This document shows, piece after piece, positions 16,701-17,707 of a DNA stretch of 25,000 nt. This DNA is from Prorocentrum cordatum (taxonomy: Eukaryota; Sar; Dinophyceae; Prorocentrales; Prorocentraceae), in contig CAUYUJ010004779.1 in assembly GCA_963575745.1 (NCBI GenBank), positions 25,001-50,000 of the forward strand, given 5' to 3'. The position numbers were made by a program, and so were the translations under genes. Every line of letters begins with the position of its first letter. The stretch's first letter is position 1. The notes under the pieces are model-generated. The model was not told where the DNA came from, searched no databases, and saw only the letters and a program-made list of their open reading frames with translations.

Positions 16701-17035
16701 GAGGTGCTCGAGGGTCCGGGGGGGCGCGCGCGGGCGGCGGGGGTCTAGGTGGCGATGTGGCGTGCGCGAGTGTCGCGGGGGGGAAAGATGCGGCAGCGGT
16801 GGAGACGGTGCGGGTTTCAGCGTCGGGGAAACGAAAGGTGGAGCCTCGGTCAGAGGCGGAGGTCCCGCGGAGGAGCTCGGCGCGTTTGGCGGCGCGAGCT
16901 GCGCCCGGCCCCGTCGCGGTCGAGGAGGGGGCTGCCGCGGGCGAGGGCGCGTATATACGGGGGGGGTGCTGGTGCGCCCGAGGCGCGCGGAGCCGTCTGG
17001 ACCGTCGAGTGGCGGCGGCGCCGCGCGAGTGGTGA
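5..17035 (+). CDS. Giant Helitron-type Rep/helicase polyprotein with TDP2-like and USP domains (5' partial)
   Basis: This frame has 5,676 codons without a stop and ends at TGA 17033-17035. It is open to the left edge, and the codon at 5 is TTG, so the true start probably lies upstream. The first in-frame ATG is at 515 (residue 171). Recognisable domains, in order, are a Cys-rich module (788-1023), a CW-like finger (1060-1106), a zinc ribbon plus DUF6570-like region (1708-2050), HUH Rep (about 2320-3066), Pif1 helicase (about 3466-4085), a TDP2-like EEP nuclease (4624-4874) and a USP protease (4987-5323). The role is inferred to be rolling-circle (Helitron) transposition in the nucleus. Catalytic motifs of Rep, helicase and EEP are intact, and so is the USP triad. 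Usual Helitron proteins are about 1,500-3,000 residues, so this one is very large. No introns are apparent. The unusual length comes from low-complexity linkers and extra domains. Whether the whole frame is translated as one chain is not shown by the sequence. Confidence 0.9.
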   Translation: MPVPARLADHSPWESSDGREFIEDFDAGELDAFAASDCDDDDENDDDDDWFGADDVVWSAPVPASSLAVALASASVAAVVSVRAPSVRGAERAPQLGGSVEWEDRLRESLRAEHDVIREEVVDDAAWEAAQREQKAHRKACRASLRRSRCARREAEWARRTEAAAARNEEMAVRVPLPVVPRLLPRDESPRARDESPRRARVSRAALGGRRSARLQQFLNARAARAVDSVSTPRVALSSLEARVSALSVGEVALIAVSVFAALGLFPPRPQVLSGGRAVTRAMARARMWKERESFWRDVDAPSDAAPSAAKVRVAKWFYCGLRGLSARRCGGRRVCARRFSPGIGIGAAKARAGRGADECVGGAAWRASQRAGQCVGDAALRVACVFAALGGVSCDVCSRVGRLGAAGGFGASRAWRRRLRRGVASGRLGVVDAGDRLGPWRNKCLQLSVARCGGAGARAQAEGFFELQCANDSGAGACGDAAEKANFALVQDWLEARRSRMRVYEAESADGLLRGECSGAWFLGSAGGAEIGSVVWYPEGHVATVVDVDGRLAAGVSLGAAGAAPWLRSIAGAPKRSAPKKKAAAKSKRGAHFRGAQNPISMAAVAARQRRATGEDGAPSSSGEDMPVIPGVTVDDADSGDAAGASVLRRPAAAAATHGRASGDESDSGEDMPMLPGVTVEEDDAGAARARSDAVAPQAAAARRALRGAASAAAPPSDSDGEEMPVLPGVTVDVGGADDGASDGSGPAARPRGARRARRKRGAADGALASEAESRQFQPDYVDEDRCKGLTWGGGWGREQCRFRPKTGSDVCGKCARYGCPHGRVRGPIPAGALDKFKEFALKANKPSKQWYARHAMWDVASKMKPELKSLCEVDEHKRFVLTNSEYEQCLKQVHDNLRIHKNYGRSGFVYEKGAGVRTLQDRCGEGTTRFGSERESYNGQQGGKVFMWYSRAVFNKYLGQLQASEMDCSEKDCVEALRLTSEEIRRYPMKQQYLKPYAGPQCYPHIDPRSKENRLHANEKMGHAPGEDPQGGGDGGARPEACGGADDGASHLFCMRNWAQCDRCHCWRLLLPACAARARGDEYYRVRDTDLDWEGWLTGAAHRCAAAAGASRDQGAALGGGGGDAVEGAMQQGGGADEGVGGGEMRGGARKRRLGRKTSEAEAAEPVAVRGGARKRRLGRKTSEAEAAASGAGRRGAEEGRAGEGGAEVPEARRGRRRLERKTSAEEGAEAGGALRGAVDEEGGGDETFGGMAELSAFDCDDERSASDHECASEEDAAPLPREVRSALDAELVRFAGAGPPTEADLAGARAAEEGRGSAPRRAGLSRTGGGDARAWAVASVPHLKDKRMVALVGAVREYLVLCRQCDRGSFRIQGSDGDKLWVALMEPGRPGQFGRVLLELEDRARGRGPSAERSSWEAIAVEEDFRRRSEWPRVRFECSMLQTPVVSESGGAQWRAVRCCDEPDGGDADDFQALWQRESRVAAGFAANVVRDDDVVVLPVERPAGWTEPAHMAGAWWRGQGPRERRAEEGENPGRVWVGQLQEDAGVAGLLPEGGAGERTAKEGLDALQQAGQGARGAGRAGRGRGRRAKKRGRYGNDLRAVIRTRWAPGRSSEGAGPGVAESFVFGSAPESEHWEIRVEARLRERCGGRVNQRARVAAGDVHQKCMLLALKTVPLRVAKYDVQLRDASVRAVQAAQAILTRMVKFTCHECQERFPAFHPAFEPPDQLADEMLLLRRGGDGLAACSTEVAEWDEVPPSDPPDGFALECAGVCMRCRRDLDKQAAAAPTEDDLYQVVGLRTAENHMDPCFRFPSDDLRDLFDQATLTESLLIALDHMQVHLATVSRTGLRKFRKNIISFPQDVAGFARRHELMKGYRVGDRVNSVRGPGERPDDPHRPERIAAGGTDEERQRFGVDVYGRLVFPGRVAEVLLSGEVIIDYDHGGRGRELQENVEPRVMLPWHPRKVPFSLMLRRNVGFGKEVVEGLHVRWRYCGHLLRALCAFAGSYGPWRLGGTANEPMHKYYDPRLFDVLPDDDIIRCYAPKESDDGAVLSGDEAGEAEGPGPVTRAEAIARDTVPCGVDVVTPRQFIAAGFDVHFVGPRDEAQRGARVRDGDGAQRGDQGGQDAAGDGGAMEADEDQFDVGDGDEAMAVDHDVFSAWLEKAQFRYGGAVQRWWAGLQPEAEGHLEGLKFGDDETTEDLFGRLLDAARGESTVVAVQRDRVPVECVRVDFLVDWIGPRVGGPFSDPDGGVTPELVLDDVMLELAMAGRFVGAAQDKDTGCVEENLPEFDEDEVVARTGERMIYGWPGQSDDPIPARSVGRFARAFPLEFPMGIGDLFEDRPRQVSVQEWVQHLMRYRTGQFVGGPRGQRVMWAMVNVLLLNEARAKGFGVYRTMYRRAGLAVQGPSVMTKGGLRQILESEDRVRILVGQLANVGRDVPSTTMHWSYESKKLQSTVKHLSWHPPWVEGPLADGAEHVGRRFLREMDLPAGNGRTQRRRPLVPDVVGLGRHPSIWWTQNPFYNAAFDIQRMGGGRGARAAGERALGDWVGDGREERFRFARDNPDLVAYMMALRVELNMRMVMPAVLPHSEQFKYMAMARAECGAGGNLHYHGFSVGLPGPEVARVRADVDGEGDMLPPSVTSDLAACLPSLEAGPMAWPPQEQKRRAAALAVLERVLRAAAGRPGARASRGRGGEDTAASGSGSEDGADDDDEDEFVGRADALLDALVDRGWLVIVDVDEGARGRGGDRDVAFERVGREISAPVDALGESPVEDGEGGDGAEDAGAGWPGPAGVRLQRLTGAGADFGVLKPEHENVSLQSVLEKRFYEFFGHVVSEWNPCYDDAGACRYTWDDEVGAFDVDVEMEDQAAAETSEARAVRSVPASAPECLNLRKVLDEAFQSEAAGTLDVQPVRRMVSALVNRVARHTKHGMGPPKLGVHACARGKEGCVFCRYDFPRERWGRVGPRPFRMEKGRREGHWQAVFPRNDRLCNSYEEHVLLANMGNIDWRPVLNLWAVVEYVTKYATKAPKGSRKIKEVLDDAVNEVCAYVPDGEGTDFLRRSIQKFFARMLGERDYHCYEVALLGLRLPMVLSMMPVVTLNTTGARALKPASALRDKSEDEPVHWDSKVDKFDKRLEFVRRQRARGDGSITEEEVRDVSLFEFYWKYAVYRGKLRRGNPAVCLQVTPGYSAECANVEHACHEAYARANVIAHWRHMATADRRAMIGAEMRRDVRPVPEVCIGATDFVPHAGGDRFLGVQDLWFKSGGAAWRGREDRFWGDMLMEMLTDPMLRQWVPAWVVEQYERANPFYKEVLGAILEAGGVRTNRELLRRTRREMVRRHRARQQGRDAGAGDAAGDVGGQESDGGSREGDAGRESDAAESGEDVEELVDRLAQNAEDDPNEEPRDIVLRDPRPGEGVEGAAGAGEVSEWDRRPADERVSAAGPAVQAADVRVGDVAREDVRGRVRVNPKDFNWLDEPCNVSTGEKRRLEELRDVWYGKANVGDGAEVVLREDLDPWQKFAHDIVMDGRHSEKDPLRLMVTGVAGTGKSRTVRSFVAARRQRARQTAPRTRMDRVPGLRGGMREGRRSQSEIDEEVRNCCLLAAPTGCASFQLKYGATTLHRAFGVPVGYCGPWKQKGGERFLRTRGRLRQAKLFVLDEMSMIGRQMLGKIEYKVQDTLGTDAKFAARGGGGQGGKGRKMEEDEPVYLGGKDVVLAGDPQQAPPIGDDPLYRMGKYEGHGKNKPRGAERTPDDAWSTEKLVATGQFVRNTFQDVAVLRRVHRWSGKKEGLSAERQAEYRRDADRFLEVTKGMAQCTWDQSDHAWLRRRNRSVLQMTKEGREELAAFETAPLLMDGRKDRASGACGADRVNLERLYQVAAASGKPIASLRAYHNWKDKSKSRPEEMAADDFRGIENELHMCEGARVLLTQNLWVEAGLMNGAMGTLRGYMWPDGADPHNSARPDLQAPICVFVEFDDVDLGKDENGEPRSFFKNDPVRKNWVPIWRQTVSSTTEDGLARENYPLQLAWALTHWKAQGMTLAKVRVHMSAKTAAVAGIGFVATTRVRHPWDLVFEEDLPEYADFMRARHTTAFRERRRFELRLEARASSTLRKYGYCEADLWTAEERCAAGRLLGRLETVRAAQAERLRGLNRVVDDDTWLWGEDGAPCVSALAEAVDAEAGGDDVARRRLTAVADRLLDRKRVRGVTLEEREAARELAGGDAEDFSGVDTVEELRGRLRAAAARLSRERPDDDGVELLGRVADMMVDRWVACGRWDGRVFDVVEPSLGPLHMSAVKEAMGALVPPRLHGSLDKAARKMKDAFGDVRGGCALRMDKWVVNVRSEGALAEGRLERQALEFFLKVARQLCSGLDLPMTVASAKVGEHVGAEENPEHFARVAHNWTSVWDASCVSDKKELLMVAAVDALSVSGVPQDWIFVRVQAGRAGEALGRAESLTVCVYDRGRREAVAGRIARNIDALLRPIQASDGRRPPPVVEFGEAPHVRVPSQRIAGALGLLLGHVGRGAGARVLDASAESFVPDVCRALRGAFASFRAGVGARGARDVMELLLSDQECRDALDLFGVAPRADVSGPSAAGAGRAIAGVVGRAVDEAGEGEGLEGASTLSFATWNIAGGHRAAVAPHSWTARDQRAAVLGEVLRWRQARGCDVVALQECEGGGAYEELSGEFQLAGVAQAHGSRGYVHLYVRHGLRAESVAVPGQDPCVLCRVQVPGDGGAGGDGHVHVAAVHLPTDASWERRRAILGKIVAKCGDECHRLLIVGDMNSTDAQVQAAVEQLRLRDAWYEGRSWGCPGNKFYSGLGERGAVGQRRDRVLFGADLWSEVHLVGKGKVFFEGSEFHMSDHYGLFGYVRAHACFGSREQKMRAVAQRARVVLQATRDQSQRLEGVEVQSRLQRGREAAALARQQAQERDREAYLRTQQRAAGRRQRRREQAISAAFGPQSLFALGRPVPPPPSPCPPPPPPCPADMYVPNVAGIRAASWDSVRCVPVRGMPRPWHTCYVVSVTQLMLRTPAVLEWLRWHSEQQCEDRGTGRCCVCGMWETYNQLCSRRWQQGPVSVLRRTSVDCDDDVMGRPSEFNDPWQQQDVFAYWGKLMVAARDAEMLAGRFAQRDLGSIRALNLRVTCVDQIFGFVLEKREKCVVCNYETVAYEAEDVLKLRVHGRPGGPLMLQELYCDFCAPEEIEKSCPGCCRDEHDRVKHVRQTRATGVPRVLVVQLRRGTEAREAVWVEEHLRLPGLPQMQLVGVVYHNGRSIYSGHYTTLCRVHDGRYFMFDDDQPPRLIRDEPAHIKQKEAYMAVYCRLGRGQGQGAGADATEVGAAREGQGSGGSGPGGGDASASGGGGWGGGGAVGGDADGATEREGGSGASAARGNGRAGGVAGDRAGASASVGSRGEPTSGGGVGAGPGRGGRREGVVSVAAAEPRSASRRLRRKCAFSTSGEGRAVDGDGAAGRRAVTTKGRASGAAESRSAAGARDLTAGVGGGAVSPREGGVSGSPGGAAPRSAARRAREKTATPRSDAGAAGGAAGAAGVRDVGGERDVAGPGRVRGARGSGGARAGGGGLGGDVACASVAGGKDAAAVETVRVSASGKRKVEPRSEAEVPRRSSARLAARAAPGPVAVEEGAAAGEGAYIRGGCWCARGARSRLDRRVAAAPREW
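563..604 (+). repeat. 21-bp tandem duplication inside the coding frame
   Basis: The string GATGAGTCGCCGCG occurs at 563 and again 21 bp later at 584. It duplicates seven codons, giving the repeated peptide RDESPR. The period is a multiple of three, so the frame is kept. This is a small slippage-type expansion in the low-complexity N-terminus. Confidence 0.85.
1730..1774 (+). other. Basic cluster, candidate nuclear localisation signal
   Basis: Residues 576-590 contain a run of Lys and Arg with two basic patches: KR, then KKK, Ala-Ala-Ala, then KSKR. This fits a bipartite or monopartite nuclear import signal, which a nuclear transposase would need. Such patches are common by chance in basic proteins, so the function is inferred. 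Confidence 0.45.
1874..2203 (+). repeat. Three spaced copies of a GEDMPxxPGVTV peptide motif
   Basis: The twelve-residue motif is found at residues 624-635 (GEDMPVIPGVTV), 670-681 (GEDMPMLPGVTV) and 722-733 (GEEMPVLPGVTV), spaced 46 and 52 residues apart. Each copy follows a Ser/Asp-rich stretch and is followed by more acidic residues. Linkers between copies are Ala/Arg-rich and not conserved, while the motif is nearly invariant. That pattern suggests a short linear binding motif under selection. A hydrophobic core flanked by acidic and Ser residues resembles ubiquitin- or SUMO-interacting motifs in composition, but it does not match a known consensus well. Confidence 0.75.
2363..3070 (+). 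other. Cys-rich (probable zinc-binding) N-terminal module
   Basis: Residues 787-1023 are clearly protein-like and unlike the low-complexity flanks. Cysteines lie at 788, 802, 813, 816 and 821 with His823, giving C-x13-C-x10-C-x2-C-x4-C-x-H, a plausible zinc site. The pattern is followed by a mixed alpha/beta-looking stretch rich in Tyr, Lys and Phe. I do not recognise the family. Its place ahead of the CW-like finger suggests DNA or chromatin binding, but this is inference. A ten-G run at 2382-2391 lies inside it and stays in frame. Confidence 0.5.
3182..3322 (+). other. CW-type zinc finger-like domain (degenerate)
   Basis: Residues 1060-1106 begin with WAQCDRCHCWRLLLP. This matches the CW-type zinc finger signature, W-x-QC-x2-C-x-KWR-x-LP, with zinc cysteines C1063 and C1066 and the second Trp at 1069. 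A distal Cys is at 1106 after a Trp-rich stretch. The usual third ligand (in W-x-C) is not obvious, so the site may be incomplete or use C1068 or C1079. CW domains in other eukaryotic proteins bind the histone H3 tail methylated at Lys4. Here it could help the transposase find chromatin, which is inference. Confidence 0.6.
3446..3691 (+). repeat. Three copies of a basic RKRRLGRKTSEAE motif
   Basis: Residues 1148-1166 and 1172-1190 are nearly identical 19-residue copies (RGGARKRRLGRKTSEAEAA). A third, diverged copy lies at 1215-1229 (RRGRRRLERKTSAEE). Each joins a strongly basic patch to a Thr-Ser-acidic tail. They may act as nuclear import or nucleic-acid-binding patches that can be phosphorylated. 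The first two copies are similar at DNA level, so they look like a fairly recent in-frame duplication. Confidence 0.75.
5126..6150 (+). other. Zinc ribbon and Helitron N-terminal (DUF6570-like) region
   Basis: Residues 1708-2050. Two CxxC pairs (C1711/C1714 and C1775/C1778) form a likely zinc ribbon. Helitron proteins often carry a Cys-rich region in this position, upstream of Rep. After it comes a stretch around 1823-1872 ending in NIISFPQDV. This matches the conserved 'leucine-rich helix, Gly, then VI-x-FPQDV' block that precedes Rep in many Helitron transposases (DUF6570). A further block to about 2050 resembles the following Helitron segment but is more diverged. An acidic linker with another Asp/Glu-rich run follows, up to about residue 2160. 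Confidence 0.65.
6950..9200 (+). other. HUH-superfamily Rep endonuclease (Helitron_like_N)
   Basis: Residues about 2316-3066. The block starts with a Helitron-type FPLEFPMGIGDL motif followed by a conserved HLMRYRTGQF stretch. The HUH metal-binding motif is at 2612-2614 (His-Tyr-His, in NLHYHGFSVG). The catalytic tyrosines are Y3022 and Y3026 in EYVTKYATK, the two-Tyr Y-x3-Y arrangement of Helitron Rep proteins. A Cys/His block (HACARGKEGCVFCRYDFP) before the tyrosines also fits Helitrons. In this family Rep nicks one strand and becomes linked to the 5' end through phosphotyrosine. Odd point: about 400 residues separate HUH and tyrosine motifs, with an acidic, low-complexity insert at roughly 2690-2810. 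All key residues are present, so activity is plausible. Confidence 0.9.
10400..12260 (+). other. Pif1-family SF1B DNA helicase domain
   Basis: Residues about 3466-4085. Walker A is GVAGTGKS at 3545-3552. Walker B is VLDEMSMIG with D3661/E3662. Motif III is GDPQQAPP from 3720. The NLWVEAGLMNGAMG block fits the Pif1 stretch before the C-terminal motifs. Motif V is ALTHWKAQGMT around 4031-4041, and the motif VI arginine is R4066 (ATTRVR). Helitron proteins always carry this 5'-3' helicase fused behind Rep, where it unwinds the donor strand during rolling-circle transfer. An acidic linker (about residues 3345-3465) joins it to Rep. All helicase motifs look intact. Confidence 0.95.
12865..13690 (+). 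other. Unassigned domain; possible inactive Ulp1/C48-like fold
   Basis: Residues about 4288-4562 are compositionally protein-like but match nothing I can name with confidence. A possible fit is the Ulp1-type (C48) cysteine protease. There is a helical block with EFFLKVARQL, then DWIFVRV where Ulp1 has HW followed by a beta strand. VYDRG follows where Ulp1 has its Asp (D4462), then Q4509. Six residues after Q4509, where the catalytic Cys would be, there is Leu4515 followed by Gly4516. If correct, His is replaced by Asp4435 and Cys by Leu4515, so the domain would be dead. The preceding 200 residues (from about 4090) are helical and unrecognised. Confidence 0.25.
13874..14625 (+). other. EEP nuclease/phosphodiesterase domain, TDP2-like
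   Basis: Residues 4624-4874. All classic EEP motifs are visible: N4631 (TWNIAG), E4674 (LQE), H4749 (AVHLP), D4782/N4784 (GDMN), D4831 (RRDRVLF) and D4862/H4863 (SDHYGLF). The RxDR-[IVL]-x-F and SDH-[WY]-GL forms, plus a D-x-W after GDMN, resemble tyrosyl-DNA phosphodiesterase 2 (TDP2) more than AP endonucleases, which usually end in SDH-x-P. TDP2 removes tyrosine from DNA 5' ends. Some Helitrons (Helentrons) are known to carry an AP-endonuclease-like EEP domain, so an EEP partner is not new, but the TDP2-like character is notable. It follows the unassigned domain and precedes the basic linker and USP. Confidence 0.9.
14630..14962 (+). other. Basic helical linker followed by polyproline
   Basis: Residues 4876-4986. 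The first part, to about 4960, is rich in Arg, Gln, Glu and Ala with few helix breakers, suggesting a long charged helix or coiled coil. It ends in a dense Arg cluster (RRQRRRE). A polyproline stretch then runs from about 14911 to 14960. This is a typical flexible spacer between the EEP and USP domains, and the Arg-rich patch could also bind nucleic acid. Confidence 0.6.
14963..15972 (+). other. Ubiquitin-specific protease (USP, peptidase C19) domain
   Basis: Residues 4987-5323. The Cys box is HTCYVVSVTQLML with catalytic C5019. The QQD box is QQDVF at 5103-5107. Two CxxC pairs (C5159/C5162 and C5206/C5209) form the zinc 'fingers' typical of USPs. The strand LVVQLRRG fits the conserved L-x2-QL-x-R-F block. 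The His box is SGHYTTLCR with H5277, and the third triad residue is D5293 in FDDD. It ends with a YMAVYCR match to the family's last strand. The domain of about 340 residues is full length for a USP. One oddity is Arg5014 where the oxyanion-hole Asn (five residues before Cys) is expected. The likely reaction is removal of ubiquitin. Its substrate could be the transposase itself or host repair proteins, which is inference. Confidence 0.9.
15973..17032 (+). other. Disordered Gly/Arg/Ala-rich C-terminal tail
   Basis: Residues 5324-5676 are almost entirely Gly, Ala, Ser, Arg and Glu. Short basic motifs of related form recur: PRSASRRLRRK, PRSAARRAREK and PRRSSARLAARAA. They look like repeated DNA- or histone-binding patches and resemble the RRSARL motif near the N-terminus. 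There is no folded domain. Because stops are rare in this composition, the exact functional C-terminus cannot be judged from the frame alone. Confidence 0.6.
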
Positions 17036-17066
17036 CAGGTTTCGGCGCGGGAAGGATCGAGAACTT

Positions 17067-17140
17067 GGCTGCGTTCCAGCGCAGCCGCGATTTGGGGGAT
17101 GCGACGCGCGCGTCGCAGCGGGTCTCGGAGGGGGCCCGAG
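17067..17140 (+). other. Cluster of three hairpins/palindromes after the stop codon
   Basis: Stem 1 pairs GGCTGCG (17067-17073) with CGCAGCC (17080-17086) around a six-base loop. Next is a perfect 18-bp palindrome, TGCGACGCGCGCGTCGCA, at 17100-17117. Stem 3 pairs CTCGG (17124-17128) with CCGAG (17136-17140). Helitrons carry a hairpin near their 3' end, and this cluster starts 32 bases past the stop, so it is a candidate for that signal. A transcript 3' structure or terminator is the alternative. A canonical CTRR end does not follow directly. Confidence 0.55.
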
Positions 17141-17150
17141 GGAGGTGCGT

Positions 17151-17187
17151 GGATATGCAGGGGAATGAGCTGGATCCGTCTGCGGGG
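17151..17187 (+). repeat. 37-bp diverged direct repeat, copy 1
   Basis: This copy matches 17545-17581 at 31 of 37 positions by eye. Read from the ATG at 17155, it encodes [10 protein letters not shown], and the second copy encodes [10 protein letters not shown]. Three of the four codon differences inside that stretch are synonymous. The shared peptide could be a remnant of a coding module, but no longer gene surrounds either copy. Confidence 0.6.
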
Positions 17188-17210
17188 TCCGCCTGGCATG
17201 CGGGTCGATA

Positions 17211-17282
17211 GGGCGGGGGGTGCGGTGGGAGCTGGGTGTTGAGGGGGGAAGAGTGGGGAAGCAAGACGGGGGGGAGAGCGGG
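17211..17282 (+). other. G-tract cluster, potential G-quadruplex
   Basis: At least six runs of three or more G occur on the + strand, including 17215-17220, 17227-17229, 17234-17236, 17243-17248, 17255-17258 and 17268-17274, with mostly four- to six-base loops. This satisfies the usual G-quadruplex pattern. It would lie in the 3' region of the polyprotein transcript, if transcribed that far. Confidence 0.55.
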
Positions 17283-17342
17283 TAAACTAGGGCAAGGCTG
17301 TGCTACGAGGTTCGGCTCCTCCCCCCTCAAGTCTTTTCTCTC

Positions 17343-17432
17343 CGCTGGCGCTCCGTGAGGGCGAAGTGGCTGGAGCGGAGGGAGGGCTTAGCCCGTAGTG
17401 GGGCGGTGCCTCCCCCCTCCGGAGCGCCAGCG
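17343..17432 (+). repeat. Stem-loop element, copy 1 (13-bp perfect inverted ends)
   Basis: The 90-bp unit begins CGCTGGCGCTCCG (17343-17355) and ends with its exact reverse complement CGGAGCGCCAGCG (17420-17432). The stem can continue inward after one mismatch through GAGGG/CCCTC. Inside are a purine-rich block (AAGTGGCTGGAGCGGAGGG) and a small GGGCTTAGCCC inverted repeat. Similar units occur at 17586, 20613 and 22742, all in the same orientation. It resembles a short palindromic interspersed element or a non-autonomous terminal structure. It encodes nothing. Confidence 0.8.
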
Positions 17433-17544
17433 AGGAGGGGGGTCCGCGTGGATGAAGGGCTGGAACTCTTTGTGGCGGTGGCGCCGATCAAGTGGTGGAT
17501 GGTTCCGAAGGGATCGATGATTGGAGGGGCCTGGGGAGGGTCTC

Positions 17545-17581
17545 GGGTATGCCGGGAAATGAGTTGGATCCGTCGGCGTGG
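17545..17581 (+). repeat. 37-bp diverged direct repeat, copy 2
   Basis: This is the second copy of the segment at 17151-17187, 394 bp downstream, ending just before stem-loop element copy 2. The ATG is at 17549. The first copy lies upstream of stem-loop copy 1, so the pair may reflect duplication of a larger module containing both this segment and the element. Confidence 0.6.
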
Positions 17582-17585
17582 TTGT

Positions 17586-17667
17586 CGGAGTTCGCGAGGG
17601 CGGAGTGGTTGGAGTGGAGGGGCGGCCGGCTCCGAAATGGTGCGGCGCCTTCCCCCTCCGGAGCGCC
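17586..17667 (+). repeat. Stem-loop element, copy 2
   Basis: It shares the core GGCGGAGTGGTTGGAGTGG with copies 3 and 4 and ends CTCCGGAGCGCC. Its left terminus has diverged (TTCGCGAGGG instead of CTCCGCGAGGG), so the long inverted-repeat stem is partly lost. The 3' flank to about 17710 (GGAAGGGGGTGTGGTGGG, a G run, then CTCTG) is shared with copy 4 and leads straight into the satellite. Confidence 0.75.
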
Positions 17668-17671
17668 GGAA

Positions 17672-17696
17672 GGGGGTGTGGTGGGTGGGGGGGGGG
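17672..17696 (+). other. G-run, potential G-quadruplex at satellite edge
   Basis: GGGGG, TGTGGT, GGG, T and then ten G residues (17687-17696) could fold as a G-quadruplex. The matching place after element copy 4 (22829-22850) has the same layout with a shorter final run. It marks the junction between the stem-loop element and the satellite. Confidence 0.5.
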
Positions 17697-17707
17697 CTCT
17701 GTGTGCC

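Larger units (their letters stand above)
17036..17707. other. Gene-free spacer between polyprotein and satellite
   Basis: No convincing coding sequence is present; the open frames here are short and lack recognisable motifs. The spacer holds the hairpins and palindrome at 17067-17140, a G-tract cluster, a 37-bp diverged duplication and two copies of the stem-loop element, each listed separately. No AATAAA polyadenylation signal is visible. Positions 17433-17544 show nothing recognisable. Confidence 0.7.

Noticed and set aside
17287-17290. CTAG as a canonical Helitron 3' terminus
   Set aside because: CTRR ends follow a short hairpin about 10-12 bases upstream. The bases before this site are a G-rich tract without a stem, so a chance match is more likely.
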